A stretch of DNA of 64,000 nt from assembly GCA_023653785.1 (NCBI GenBank), contig JAMKCH010041378.1, positions 18,788-82,787 of the forward strand, given 5' to 3'. Of this stretch, positions 34,446-48,250 are shown piece after piece; within the stretch, counting starts at the first letter, position 1, and the number at the start of each line of letters is the position of its first letter. This DNA is from Ophioderma brevispina (lineage: Eukaryota > Echinodermata > Ophiuroidea > Amphilepidida > Ophiodermatidae). The position numbers and the translations under genes were made by a program. Under the pieces are notes generated by a model, which saw only the letters and a program-made list of their open reading frames with translations, was not told the DNA's origin and searched no databases.

Positions 34446-37400
34446 AACACTACTCATACTATGATTATAATTTCAATATTTTATATGAATATTAAAAAAG
34501 ATGCATTAAAAAGATGCATTGAATTTTAGTCTTAATACAAATAACAATGGAATATTTCACATACAATTTGGGTATTACAGTAGATTTCAGCAATCAATGG
34601 TACCTCATTAAATGTTCATGCACAGAAATAGGGGTCAGTGTTTTGTTGCGTATAACTTTCAGTGGCATATTCACCCTGAGGCGGCACCAGAGGGGTGGCG
34701 GGGGGGGGGTCTCATTTTTCAGCCTTCTGGTATATCAATGACCCCTTTTTTCATGCGAAATTTGTTTATCACAATGGGTCAGGGTTTTTTTAATTTTTTC
34801 AAAATAGTTGAAAAATTAGTCAAATTTCCTCAATCGGAAGATAAATTTTTCTAAAAATTGTTGAAAAATTTGTCCAATTTCCTCAATCTGAAGCCAAAAC
34901 TTTCCATATTTTTCTAAAAGGTCAGAATTTTGAGGAAATTTTATAAACTTGTGTTAAATTGGTCTAAAATCTGCATCTTTGGTTTAGCAATGGATCCTTT
35001 TTTCTGCAAAAATATAGATATGGGTCCTACTTCCAGAATCTCAGAGTTGCGTCCCTACCCAAACCAAACTTGACAACCCCCGGATGCATGAGGTACCACG
35101 GTCACTGGAATATAATATTATTATTAATCTCTACAAGAACAAACATGTATAAATTCTACCTTATATGTTAAAATGATTAAAGGTATAGGTAGTTAATTTG
35201 TTTTCTTCATGTGATGCTTTTTACCTCACCTGAAAGTCTGTTACCTAAACATCCAATTATAAATTGATAACAGTTTGGATATTAGAAGCAAAAAATGAAT
35301 ATCAAAATGGTTCATAGAACAGTATTCGTGGTTGGCCATATTTGAAGATAAGATTATTACATTTTTGTTCAGACTACGTACAGGACATATTTCTTGGACC
35401 TTCAATTTGACTGGGGTTTGAGAAAAATATACAGCCCCTTTCCTCTGAAACCAAAATTTCTAAGTCGAGTGATGAGGCTTTTAATTACCTTTAGAAATAT
35501 TTTAACTGCCACACTTCGTACCTACTCACTTCATTAAATTGTAGTGAAAAAAATTCTATTTACAAAACATTAGATTACGGACGTGCTCACACGTGGCAAG
35601 CCAAATTGAGGATATGAGTTACAATGTCCTGTATAATAGGACCAAATAGTTCACCACAAAACATAGCCAATCACGGCTGCCAAATTGGCTGAAATTTTCA
35701 AGCCTTTGCTTTAAAAAAAGAAAGGAGACCCTGTCCCATTTGAAAAATAGTGTGCCCTTCAAGATTTTTGCAAATAGATATTTTTGCAGGGTTGTAAAGT
35801 TTTTACTATATACAAAAGCCCTCACTGAAATGATTAAGACAAATCAGCGTCCTTATGGTAACGGAATAACTTAATAATTAATGTCAACTCTGGCGACATT
35901 ACTTCAGCAGACGATCAGAATGGCGTTTTAAACCACACGAGAAAACGCACGGCCGTAGGCATGTTTCCAACAGCATGCACCCTGTTGACCGGTCTGGTGA
36001 CCTTTGTGGTTTTAATATCAATTTTTTATAATAAAAACACATTTACACAGTTTTACACATTTGTTGATTAAAGATTCTGGAAAACTTAAAAGTTAGCTTC
36101 CAAATTACCCTGGAGATGTCTATTAACCCTCTTATTAAATCCCTATCTGTTTTTGAGTATGTTCATTTTTATGTGTAAAATGTTATCTCTATTCTTACAA
36201 TGGCCTAGACTATCACTTGCGACCAAATTGAAGAAAATTCATATTTTTGTGAAAATGTTCCAGTGCCGGTTAAGTTACCTGTAGGAATTTTCTTGTAAAC
36301 CGACATGAAATGAACTCTGCTTCTATATATTTTAATACTTGCAAAACTGCCAAAGAGTACAAAGAAGGACCTGGAATTCATAAGCATCCTTAATAAGCAC
36401 CTTGAACATTCTTCAGCAACGTTGAACCCTATATCCCGCGAAGAGATTTTGGTATGGTCAACACGTATTCCGTACCATTTTTTGTCATATTTGGACTGCC
36501 AACATCCCTTTATTAAAGGGGCATTTCGTGATGCAACAGCCTCGCCCCCCCCCCCTCGCCCCCCCCCCCCCCCCCCCCCCCCCCCAGACTTGTTGAGATT
36601 TTATATCATATGAAGCCGTTAACATTAGTAATCCATGTTGGCCAATCGTATGTGCAAATTCGGTCCTATCATGTACGAAAATTTGCAATTTTGTATTTTC
36701 TGTCTGTATTCAGACAGAATATAGGCACAGTTGCCCTATGGGACCTGGAAACAGCATTTGCTCATATTAACACAAACCACAAAGTCAGGTTCAGTCACCC
36801 AACCTAAAAAGTGGTGAATAACTTTTCTCAAGGGATTCTAGTGCAAACAATGAATAAACACAGAAGGTGCTGGAATCAAGAAATGCACCTCTTTAAATTA
36901 ATGACCATGTGTTTTACAAAAATGCGGAATTTTCAATGCAATACCTTATATGCATGAACGCCAGCCCGCCCGCAGACAGCACACACAAGTTTTGAGTCGA
37001 TTTTGGTGTCTGTCTTCGCCTTCCTGCATTCAATTCCACCAATATATCGCGAAAATGTTGGTTGAAAAAACCTAGGGTCTGATACTTGTAGAATCGCTAA
37101 ATTGAATTCCCGGCTTCCTAAGTGTGACAGCAATTGAAAATCACGAGTTTTTTACAAACCGTCCCCCCAGAATTTTACAGCTAACGGTCGTGTTGTGGCC
37201 CAAACGCATCATTTAACTTGAATCAAAATCCTTGGGACTTGCCACCAGCAATTCGTACTGCTGTAAGGTTTGAATTGGCGTTTTCTTTTCTCTTTTTTGC
37301 AGTTTTTTGCAAAGAGGTTTGTACTAATTGAAGACCTGTCCAAGTTCCTCCCCCTGCCGTGTAAAACAGGCCTCTATGTTAAATCAAACTTTTCAGTTGT

Positions 37401-37756
37401 CAGAGGGTTTCCGGACAACCCTTTTATTAAACTGGGTAAACACTGAGTTTTGGAAAAAACATCTAGTCCAGTGTTGAAATGACGGTTTTTTTAGCTAAAA
37501 TAGTTGCTGATTTTCAAAGGTCAGCTAACCAGCTTTTCACATGAATTATTAATGGTAATTCAATCTGTTTCACTCAGCCCAGGTTCCTGGGCAAAGTGTG
37601 GTTAAGAGTACAGTGTTCGCTGCTTTGATTTATTTCCTCTCAAAAAAGAAGAAATAGATTTACCCCGTCACGCGCAATAACATCCGCCCAAACCCACCAA
37701 GAAACGGGGAGTAACTTACAAACTTATAATAAAGCAATACAGCAACATTGTTTTAA

Positions 37757-38205
37757 GAGTGCACCAAATTTTTCAAATTTGAGTTTTTGCACAGTTTGTT
37801 TTATAATTAGCTAGTAACCCAACGTGCGAATGGTAATGCTCAAATGCGTATTTGTCATAAAAGAATTAATTTTTTGTAAATTAGAAATCGGGATCCCCTG
37901 ATTGTAAATTAATTGCGGAGCTGGAAACGCCAAATGTAATGTTCCTCCAGATGAAATCTGTCTCCCCTCAACGAAAATGATCTCTAACGTGACTTGCTTG
38001 AAACGACGGATCAACTAATGGATGACTTATACACGACATAGCGGCCCTTTTCCCTGTATTGCATATTGAAGGATGTTGCCAGCAGCCGTTGAACTTATTA
38101 TCGGAGATTCTCCGATATTAATTATTCTCCTTAAAATGCTTCTTTTGCGACAGATGAGATTTTTGAGTCTAACCATTCACAGGTAGTTCACTAGTCATTA
38201 CAATT
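37757..38205 (+). mobile_element. Repeat family F, copy 1
   Basis: Matches 47905-48250 in order. Shared pieces include TGCGTATTTGTCATAAAAG, CCTGATTGTAA, an imperfect ATCGGAGA-TCTCCGAT palindrome near 38100-38120 and TTCACAGGTA. Probably non-autonomous; ends not resolved. Confidence 0.6.
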
Positions 38206-38223
38206 CAAAAAATCTCAAAATAA

Positions 38224-38570
38224 TCCGGAAACTTGGGGGCGCTCTTCAAAAAATGTGCTGTTAATGCTTTAGTTATTAATTCCACACGGCCCTCCACGAG
38301 TTCACACTCAGCATCCATGACTGGAGGGATCTGGAGGTTTCTGGATGCACCCGAGGTATTCTCACATATTTCCATTTCACTATGCTAGTCAGATCGTATA
38401 TCCGAACTTGGGCGCTCTTCAAAAAATGTGCTGTTAATGCTTAAGTTAATTAATGCCACAGGCGCCCTCACGATTTCACCTCCGCATCCAATTATCTGGA
38501 TTGACCTGGATGTTTTCCTGGATCACCCGTGTATTTCATATTTCCATTTCAATATGCTAGTAGATGAACT
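38224..38570 (+). repeat. 173-bp tandem duplication
   Basis: GCTCTTCAAAAAATGTGCTG occurs at 38241 and 38414, and both units end in ATTTCCATTTCA followed by ATATGCTAGT or TATGCTAGT. An inverted piece of the same unit borders the family F copy at 47877-47910, so the unit belongs to the end of family F. Confidence 0.8.
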
Positions 38571-40085
38571 TCCTTACACTATAACACCAGTCCAACCTAA
38601 TAGAGGGCACTTCTGGGATGAGTAGTATTACACTAATAAAAATACAAAGCACACTATCGAATATGAAAGAACCACATGGTTAGGTGAATAAGTGAAATAT
38701 TAATTCTATAATACTTTACACTTATTGCTTAAAAATATACTTCAGATCTAACAGTTATACAAAGACACCTAAATTTTAATTATATAGAAGTTCCTTTCTG
38801 AAGTCACCTTATGGTAACATTGTATTAACTATCAAATAAGATTTTCATTTTCAACATGAGTCTTGGCACGGATCTAATAAATTAAAACTAACTGCATTGA
38901 AATTCTCTCTGTGCCGCACATTTAACCTCTTTCCAGTATAATACTGCTTGTTTGCATTCTAACTATCGTTATATTTGAATGGAACCATGCTACCTGCATA
39001 CATCCACTGGCAATACTCCACTATAGACCCTAGCAATAGACAGCTACAATGTGGGGCAAAATAAGTTGGGGTGGATTCTTGGTGTCAATCCTTGACTGAA
39101 ACCAATCAATTAAGCTATATGGAATCCTAAACGGTATAGAAGTAGGGATCCTGTATCAAATATCTATGTATTATCCAGCCTCCTTGTGTAAGCAACGACG
39201 TAGTTGCCTTGCACCTGTTCCTGAAGAACACAGTTTGCACACGGCACAGCACTTTAAATTTAGCGCAGTACAATCGATATGACTTCAGCCCTCTACTGAT
39301 TTCCGGGATAGCTTGGTAATGTGTAATGAATGGGTCCCAACAAGCCCCTTTCAATTGAATATCGTAGTAATCGCTCTGAACGAAAACATTTGGCTATCAA
39401 CCTTTTCCCATATGCCCAGATTGTTGCTGCTTTCAAACAATTCCCATGCAATTCAGCCAGAACATGTGAAAATACAACATTGGGAATCAAACCAACAAAA
39501 AAAAAATGCTGGTTAACTGTGAAAATGTGTCCCAATCGCACATGTGCTATTTCACAGAGTGATACTTGGGAGCTTTGAACCTTATAAAGTAATCCTAATG
39601 ATTCAGCTTTAACGAGTCCTCAAGGGGCGCAAACCATCGTGGATCAAAGATACCGGCATGGACGCGGTTCCCTACTCTCCACCGTGCTATGAAGGAATGA
39701 GCCTACAAACCCGCCCCATTCAATTCTTTACATGTCCATACAGATTCTATTGATTATTCATGCAGAAATTATATACATAAAGGAAGAACGGCAGATTCAC
39801 ATTCCAGACTACAATACTTGCACCTGTTACTGAATTCAATCATTTTGCTATTGTACAGGTGGCCTCTCTGTATTTTTCCACAATGGGGCAATGAGATTTA
39901 TGTAATCATCAGGTATGAATATCGTATTGCACAGATCTGCCTGAGTATGTTTTCAATAATAATGGTCCATCCTGCTTTATGAGAGAGCACGTTTTTGGGC
40001 AGTTTAAAAATGGGCGCGTTATGAAGATGGCGAGTTCTGAACCCGCCGCCACGAAGTCAGATCTGAACGCAAAGAATTCATGAAG

Positions 40086-40186
40086 CGAGTTACGGAAACA
40101 CCATTCAGTCCTGCTTACGAGTTACGGAAACACCATTTAATCCTGCTGGCGAGTTACGGGATCACCATTTTTAGTCCTATGCTGGA
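40086..40186 (+). repeat. 32-bp tandem repeat, three units
   Basis: CGAGTTACGGAAACACCATT begins units at 40086 and 40118, and CGAGTTACGGGATCACCATT begins the third at 40150. The spacer reads AGTCCTGCTTA, AATCCTGCTGG and AGTCCTATGCTGG. Confidence 0.9.
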
Positions 40187-40257
40187 GATTTAAGAAAACC
40201 AGCAAACCAATGCCAAACCACAACACAAACAATGAAACATTTAACAATCACCTCATG

Positions 40258-40487
40258 GACTTCTTTGTGAAAATTTAAAAACTTGGCCACAACATACTTT
40301 CCTTGAATCATTTTTTAACTCACCTACAGACTTTCCCTGAAATTTTTACTCGCCACAAGGACTTCCTTAAAAAGTTGTAACTCGCCACACGGACTATACC
40401 TTGAAAAAATGTTAACTCACCACAAAGACTTCCTTGCAAAATTTTAACTCCAGCCACAAGGACTTTTCCCTGTAAAAATTGAAAACT
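40258..40487 (+). repeat. About 32-40-bp tandem repeat, six or more units
   Basis: Units of the pattern GACTTCCTT-AAAAAGTTGTAACTCGCCACAAG recur with drift. It follows closely after the 32-bp array but has a different consensus. Confidence 0.75.
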
Positions 40488-42644
40488 TCATGGGTGTAAC
40501 TCTCCATTTAACCTCACCCCTTGTTTTCACACCTCCCATTACCTGTCCCTCCTTTATGAGGTTAATCTTTAATTCCGTATCACAAACAGCCTTTCTGTCA
40601 ATCAGTTTAGTTGATTGAGCTTATTAAGGTAGTCATCAGTTCAATTACTCTTTGGTCTCCTCTATTAATATATGCAATTATTACAATGATGGAGTAATCA
40701 ACTAAAACAACAAAACAGCGAAACAATAATTGGCCATCTTAATTAGGGGAAAATATAATATTCCTGCGTCCAGTATTATACCAAGGACAGAATGTACTTT
40801 GCTAAAGTTATTTGATCTAGAATCTAAGCAACATTGTTCCTAATCCACTCCAAATCTTTGGTAAATTAATCGAACTCATTTGAATTTGGCAAAGCAATAC
40901 TTTTGAAGAAATACAAGGACTTGCTTTGGCAAGTATAAATACATGATTGTGAATACTAGCATCTTTGATAGCTACAATGCTCACACAGACAACACTGACG
41001 CTGGGGCAAGCCTGCAACAGAGAATGCTTGGATCATAACTAGAGTTCAAACACAGAACACCTGAAATACTGAACACAACTCTGTGCAAAGCTGAACCAAT
41101 GTCTGAAGTGTATGCTGCACTCTCACACATAGAATATGTTTATTAAACACACAGCTCACTCATAGTATCAAGATTTTTACCGTCGTTGTCTAAATTTTAC
41201 CAAGTTAAAAAACTATATTAACTATTCCATGCATTCTACTACACACTGTATGAAAAGATGGTAGTTTAAACTGTCTAGTGCATCAACTCTTGTTCGACTT
41301 CTCCTTTTTAGAAACATCTTTTGTCAAACTTAGGCAACCTTTTTGATTCATCCTCTAAAAGTGATTCCAATAATTGAGCACCCCACTTTTTTAGTTGCTG
41401 ATTTTGGAGGTGTCCCTATTCCACTGTAAATTGTATATTCCGTTTGTAGAGGAAACTGCTGATTTCCTGGCAAAGAATTAAAAAAATTTGCGTAAATTTC
41501 TAGCACACGACTTATTGGTCCATATTCCGACAAAGACGAACAAAGGCTACAAATCAATAAATCACCTTTAATTCTATGCTAAAACCTAATATTCCTTGCT
41601 CATTTCAATAATCAAGTTCTACGCTGCAGATATGAATCTATAAACATGTTCTCATTCACACATTATCCAACAAACAAACATAAAGGTAAGATTGTCCTTC
41701 TCATTACATACATGTTGAGTTTTTTGGACTAGGAAATTTTTAGCAAGCACCACTTTCGAACACAATTACTAGTGTATACGTTTTTCTTTTCAGAAAACAT
41801 AATAATTTCAGTGTTTTTAAGTTCTAGAAACAAAGCTGTATCAAACCCTCCTCATTCATCATAAGAACGGTTTGGGCTGTGGTACCAAACTCTCCTTCCG
41901 CTGCGTTTTATTAGCATTCATCCGTGATATTGTGGCCTGGTAGGGGCACTCCGTAATGGCTGCATAGTTGGAACATCAGGCTTATCGGTACTGACTTGAT
42001 GGGCAACATCCTGACCTCCGATCAAAAAGGTGAAATGGATGTAATGGGTTATATCCTCATAAGTATTTTAGTTGAATGTATGTACTGGGTATGTGCTGCA
42101 GGCACATGAACTTGCATTTCAGAGTGTATGTAGAGCAAGTTGTGCATGGCGATAAAGCCATGTATATGATTTGTGACCAAGTCAAAATCAATCTTTAACA
42201 TGCAAAAGCAATACGAAGTTTTCAATTTCAAATCACGTACCATTTTTTGACATTGAGCTGTCATTGTCCCGAAAAACAAAGAAGAATTGGACTTGCGATT
42301 CCAGGGATAAGGTGATTTAGTGTATGCATACTCAGACCATGGAAATATCAAAGAATTGAATACTTTTTAAGTGCTTATAGATGAGCGACCATTTACTTCA
42401 CCGCCGGGCAACGACCAGCCCTGCCAGGCATTAGGCGTGGCATCTGCAGGGCTTGTGCTTTTTAAAATTACACACAACTCAATCAGCGCGTGACAAGGCT
42501 AATTGAATGCGGTAACTGTATGGGCATATTTTCCACCTCTAACTGTCAGTAGACAGGTGCTAACTGTGTTTGTACACATTAATGTCACATCACCTATATC
42601 TCAATCAATATTATATATGATCCAAATGGCCCAATCATAGCTGG

Positions 42645-43766
42645 AAGGGCAGTGTCAACCTGGAGTTTCCGAGTATCTATTTTGGTTTGGTAACTTTGCA
42701 AATATTTGATTATTGTAAAATGTAAAAGTTACTTTCTAGAAAGAAAATTGGATGATGAACCCGATGATGCATCAGATTTAATGTAAAACGTTCCGTATTT
42801 TGAGAAAAATACTAAAAAAATACGATTTTACCCCAAAATTTTCAGACAGCAAACAAAAACAATTTGATTTTCATGAGTTCTTTGGTATTTTTTAGAAACA
42901 AAACAAATTTGTCTAGGTACGGTTTTTTTCAAATTTTTTAAAAATGAGAGCTAACTTTTCGAAATATAAGGAAACCTGTCATAAAAAGGTTTGATTTTTA
43001 CTTTTCTTTTTCCAAAATTTGAGTGATATATGGAGATATCCTTTATTAGAAACATCGAAAATGAAAAATTGAGAAAACCGTCCCTAGAGAAGAACCGATG
43101 GCTCCGTAGGAAAGTTAAAACCTTACCTTTTACTGGCGGTATTTTTGGAGTTAACCTTGTCTGAAATTTGCCAAATTTCGAAAATTTAACATTGAGAAAA
43201 TACCTGGTTAAGGTAAAAAGTGACTTTTCACGCTCCATTTTGGTTTCAAGCTGTCTCTTTTCTCAATACTTATTTCGTTGAACTTTCAACATGAGTAGTT
43301 GTGCAGTGATGCAAATACATCGTGTATTGCACTAAATTGATCAAACATATTTTGTCTCTAACTCCAGAAATTCGAAGAAATTGACATTTCATCTGGTCTA
43401 AATTAGCGCTTTTTCTTTCCATTTTCAAATCTTATTTTTTGTTTTTTTTCCAAGATGCTTTCGCAGCAAAAGTTACATTAAACACGGCGACGCTTCATTA
43501 CGCAGCAAAAATTCAACCGCCGACGCGATGGTGGCGCCTTGCCTCCTGCGGCGTGATGTGGCTTAAATTCCTGCCGTTTAGACCAAGCTTTTTTGTCCAC
43601 TTTAACTGGTCAAAAGCTGTTTTAAAATCAGCAAAAAATACAGCTAGGATTGTCTGCAGTGGATAACCCTTTGTTGGTAACCTATGAACCACAGTTTGAT
43701 GTTTAAAATGGTGTAAAAATTAAATGCGGTGTAAAAAACAAAAGCACCAGGGTTGAAACTGCCCTT
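42645..43766. mobile_element. Putative 1.1-kb non-autonomous element
   Basis: The left end AAGGGCAGTGTCAACCTGG and right end CCAGGGTTGAAACTGCCCTT are inverted repeats with few mismatches. No clear target-site duplication is visible. The interior includes an AT-rich stretch with an unrecognised 95-codon minus frame and a GC-rich patch (43490-43570). No transposase motif is recognised. Confidence 0.45.
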
Positions 43767-43782
43767 AAACCATATGGCTTAT

Positions 43783-44010
43783 TCTAAAGGAGTCTGTCTA
43801 TTAAGACCAGGGTAAGTCCTACATGCGTGGACTTTTTTCCTTCCAACATACTCTACCAATGTAACATAACAGGTGAGAAATTCCGCATGGATGGGCCGTC
43901 CCTTTCCCGAGGAATTTGAATTTTCTACCTGTTACATTTAACTTTCACAGTATTCCACTCATGTAGGATTAACCCCTGTTTAACCAAGTGTTAAGTTAGA
44001 CTCCCTTTCA
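43783..44010. mobile_element. MITE family E, copy 2
   Basis: The left end TCTAAAGGAGTCTG and right end AGTTAGACTCCCTTTCA match the family at 4161-4403. Shared interior words include GTGGACTTTTTTCC, and AGGATTAACCCCTGTTTAACC matches a piece of copy 1 with changes. Confidence 0.7.
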
Positions 44011-46372
44011 TAATCCCATTAACGGGTATCATGCTGGATACAATCAAAAGAGCAATAATCAATTACTGATTTTAAACCAGCAAATTAGCTTGATTTAGGG
44101 GGTGGGATTAAAATGGGATCTCCACCCTTACTGAACCCCAGCATCCACATTTAAGCCTTTCAGCTTAACGTATTCTAGATATTTCAGTGTTAGGAGTGTG
44201 TGATCAACAAGAAGGTACTGAACTGAAGCATGACCTAAATTAGGTTTGTAAAGAAAAACACAAAAAGATACTTCCCAAATAGATTTTCTATTATTCTTAA
44301 GATTCTTTCAAAACTGGGGGGGATTATAATCGGCATGGGACTATACCTCGGTTCAGGACGGTATGAATTATTTAGAACCCGCACATCTGATTCTGGACAT
44401 AGTTTTATTCAAGAACTTTTAATGTCTCAATCGTTGACACAAGTGTGAGTCTACCTCCTGTGTGAAGGATAACATTTTTCAACCTCTCTTTCTCATAATC
44501 CATTTTTTTTTAAAATACCCAAATTTTTGAAAAACTTTGTTAAGATTATCAAAATGAATGTTTTCATTCTTCTTCTTCTTAGCGAGTCCACACGTCCGGT
44601 GGTTATGCTTGTGGTGGTGTTCGGAGGGAATCACCCACAACATGTGTTTAGGAGAACTGAAGTTGGGCCTCAGATCGATAGGTGCAATATTTTGACCACC
44701 ATTAACGCTGAGCATATTGTGGCATCGTTCCAGAGTTGTGCTATTCATTTTTTTTGGGTGCTAAGCACAATAACAGTATTGATTTATTCCCTAAGGATTA
44801 TCATGGATTTGAAATGTGCAATTCCCGCACTGCAATCCTCACCATTCTAGCAGTTAGGTACCTAATCCTCATGATACGGTTGCCCGATTTCGAATCGCAC
44901 TCCTACTTTCTTTTTCAGGTTAGCGGAAAATTCTAAGTAGCAAAAAAGATTCATAAAAAACAACGCTACTTTTGAGTTAGTGAGGCAGACCTGCTCCTGG
45001 AACATGAGTGGTGGTCAATAACTACTGCGTGACCTCAGGTAGGAATGTGTTTAATAATGAGTGCTATTCTTAGTTTCCTGAAAGGGCATTCATATCCCAC
45101 AAGCCTCATCCCCCTGACTTACCTCCAGAAAGTTTCACTAGTGGCGTACCGCAGAACGTCAATCCAGAAGGGCAACTTTCTGTCTTCCATCCAATGAGCC
45201 AAATTCACTATAGTCCCAGTGATTTGCTCCAATTAATGTCGGAACTTGACGAAATGTGCGCCTTGCGCAACGAAAGCACTTATCATTTATTGCCCAAATT
45301 TAGCTGAAATTGGTTTGAATTTTCCTGAGGGATGAAAATGCATAGTTTGTTCCATATATCGTCCTGCTTTTTCAAGCCAGAGGGGGCACTCCCCCCCCCC
45401 CCCCCCCGGTCGGACGCCACGAATAAACGGACTTTTAGAATAAGCCTTCTCAAGATATCTAGTGAACCACGCACAACTAGATGCAAATCTTTAAAATAGG
45501 CGGCAATTAAAGTGATAGGAGATTTTTTTAGATCAGGTCGTAGACCACCTACGAGGACGTTTCGAAGGTTTTTGAACAAACAAGGACAAAAGAAACGCAA
45601 CCCTGTTTTGAACTTGCCTGCTATCGCCATCGTCCCATAACAAAACCACGCTTTGACTTCCTGTCTTCACGACTAAATACTAAATCTCATCTTATGACAT
45701 AAAGATGACTATTGGCTAATTCACTTCAGGTGTGATCTAACTACCTTGGTAAGCATTCACAATATGCACACCAGATGTTCCACAAATCGGGGGCGCTTCT
45801 TTCTGGAAATCTCCTCCTGTCTCTTTAGGGGCACCCAAAACCCACTACCAGTACAACCCCTTAATGTTATCACCACAGCACCCCTAATATTATCACCAGT
45901 GCAACCCCTTAATACCGTCATTCCTTACAGACTATCAATGGATCAGACTGGGACACAGTTCTACTTCTTCAGCAGCACTTCGATGCTACCAAGTTGGTTC
46001 CTACAACAGTTTCACATGTGGTCATCTATGATGGCACGCACTTAAGTCATGGTGAAGTGAATGACCCAGATGGAATGTTCAATTTGTGATCAAAAAAAAA
46101 AATGAATGCAGAAGAACAATAGCCTTCAGTAACATATAAGTTAAGGTAAAGTAGAAAATTGCTCAAAGTGTGAGAAAGGTCAAACTTTTCAGAATGTTAT
46201 TTTGGTCGCATTGTGAGCCTAACACTCTTGTAATAAAGTAATTAGTGCAAGTATAACATGACTTTTTATCTTAACACATTGGTGACATTTGTCTTAATTT
46301 CGGTACTAGATCAATAAACATTATTCAAAAATGTCTGACAAGTTCTCAGTAATAGTAGTAAAACAAATTTTT

Positions 46373-46695
46373 TAATCCGGTTTTTGTCTCTGTTACGGGC
46401 CTGGCCAGATTCATTCACCTCACATTCACAGCACTACTGCTGTGTGAGGTTTATTGAGCAAAAGATAATTGACCAGATGCCCTTTCCTCCTCATGTCCAA
46501 TATAGTGCTGGAAGGCCACAATTGTAGGTAGATCTTCCTTTTAGTCTACCAAGGTAACCAGCTACCTTCCTCATCGATTTCGTTAGAAGCCTGATGGGGT
46601 GACGGTTAGCCGCCGACAACCCTGGCCCCTGGACAGGTTGATACGGGTTAACCAGGATACCAGCAGCCGGCCCTCAAGAAAAACTGACCTGACTA
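46373..46695 (-). repeat. Dispersed SINE-like repeat, copy 1
   Basis: Matches 60468-60872 from AATCYGGTTTTTGTC through CAAAAGATAATTGACCAG, GGTAACCAGCTACC, GATGGGGTGACRGTT and ACCAGGATACCAG to CTGACCTGAC. It lacks the central 80 or so bases present in the other copy. Orientation is nominal. The family may be a SINE, but no tRNA promoter is visible. Confidence 0.7.
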
Positions 46696-46926
46696 CAATA
46701 AGAAAATTATAATTACTATTAAAACCAACGATCCTTAATCTGCCATATTTTCTGCCCATTTACAGGATAGAAATACACAAATTTTTGAAGTTCTTCAGAG
46801 TAGATCAAATTTGCACGTAAGATTTGGCACACATCACTGTACTTGGTCAACAGTTCAAATGATTAAATCTCAACTTTTTTAGGGTAGTTGAGGGACGAGC
46901 TGTGTCGATCACAAAAGCCCCTTTAA

Positions 46927-47548
46927 AGGAAATATGTCAAGAATTTTTGTTCAAGCTCAGTTTGACTTACATTCATAAATATATGTACTACATCACGAAT
47001 TCCCAAGAAAAATAATACATTTGAATGTAAAATTAACAAAATAGAGGCATTTTAATTTTGTTTTTTGACATACAAAGAAAACGGGCGGATTTTTCCGCCA
47101 CTGGCTTCACATTGAATCAAATACAGCGCCCAATTTTTCTCTCCTCGTGACGTCAAGGTGATGACCAACAATCGTGTTGACTCGAATTGTTATTGCTGAC
47201 ACTGTATTATTGATGATTAATGAAAGTAGAAATAAAATTAGAAAAATAAGTTACGAATGACATATTTTGGGTTTCATTTCGTTGTGTTTTTTAATATTAT
47301 TAAGTGGCAACACTGCGATATGATGGTCACAACGACGTCAATTTGGTTCATCACTTTGACGTCACCATTTGCCTGCGATGTGGATTGTCGGAATCGTTTC
47401 GAGTAAGCTATTGGGCGGAAATTAAAAGGGCAAAATACTCAACCAATGTGGGACAATTTTTCAACTATTTTGATTTATAATGTAATCTACGTTACTTAAG
47501 CTTTCCATCTACCAAATTTTCCAAATGATTATAACATGAATATTTCCT
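46927..47548. mobile_element. TTAA-flanked MITE, 622 bp, with two consensus CREs
   Basis: TTAA at 46923-46926 and 47549-47552 flanks inverted ends AGGAAATATG and AATATTTCCT. Inside, perfect TGACGTCA palindromes lie at 47148-47155 and 47357-47364, roughly symmetric within the element. No ORF. Confidence 0.6.
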
Positions 47549-47904
47549 TTAAGATGACATCTGAGGATTATCCTCTATTCTCACTGGTAAATGTTTGTTG
47601 GTTTTGTTTGTGTGGCTATCCCATGAATATTTCCAGCTTTATTTACTCATTTCTATCATGAGCACACCAATTGGTTATTTTATCACACCAGAGATTTCAA
47701 CTATAGATTAATGATGTGTTGGTAAATTGCTAAAGCCATCAGACTGGCTAGAACATACCCAATTGCTCACTTTCAGAAAATACCGATTTTAATTTTATTC
47801 AAAAAATATATGTATAGATATATGCTAAAATACACTCGCACACCCATGGGAACACCTATCCAGGGGAAAGTGGAATAAATTAAAGCAATTAACAGCACCT
47901 TTTT

Positions 47905-48250
47905 GAAGAGGGCCAACATTTTCAAAATTTGAGATTTGCACAGTGTGGGTTACTTGCCTATTTTTAACTAACCCTGTGAATGTAATGCTAAAAGAATTGC
48001 GTATTTGTCATAAAAGGAACGATTTTGTAATTACATCATCCCTGATTGTAATTTGACTGAGGAGCTGCAACTGCGTACATGCGCTCTTTCCATGGCTATT
48101 TCATATGGAAGCCTTGTTTCCAACGAGTGGGCCCATAATTAATATCGGAGATCTCCGATATTAATTTATCCTAATTACAAATTCCTTCTTGCGTACATAG
48201 ACATTTCGAGCCTTCACCTTCACAGGTATGTTTACTAGCCAATACCAATA
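47905..48250 (+). mobile_element. Repeat family F, copy 2, with 30-bp perfect palindrome
   Basis: Homologous to 37757-38205. At 48137-48166 it carries a perfect 30-bp palindrome centred on CGGAGATCTCCG. The left border (47877-47910) is the inverted form of the GCTCTTCAAAAAATGTGCTG unit. Confidence 0.65.

Noticed and set aside
36540..36590. Long C run encoding poly-proline or poly-glycine frames
   Set aside because: A homopolymer tract whose exact length is unreliable; nothing else supports a gene here.
39127..39578. Minus-strand frames of 75 and 82 codons as a gene
   Set aside because: Composition is plausible, but the two frames overlap in different phases, no splice signals join them and no family is recognised.
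42951..43238. Ninety-five-codon minus-strand frame inside the 1.1-kb element as a transposase
   Set aside because: It shows no catalytic or zinc-finger motif and lies in AT-rich sequence with Lys/Phe bias typical of chance frames.
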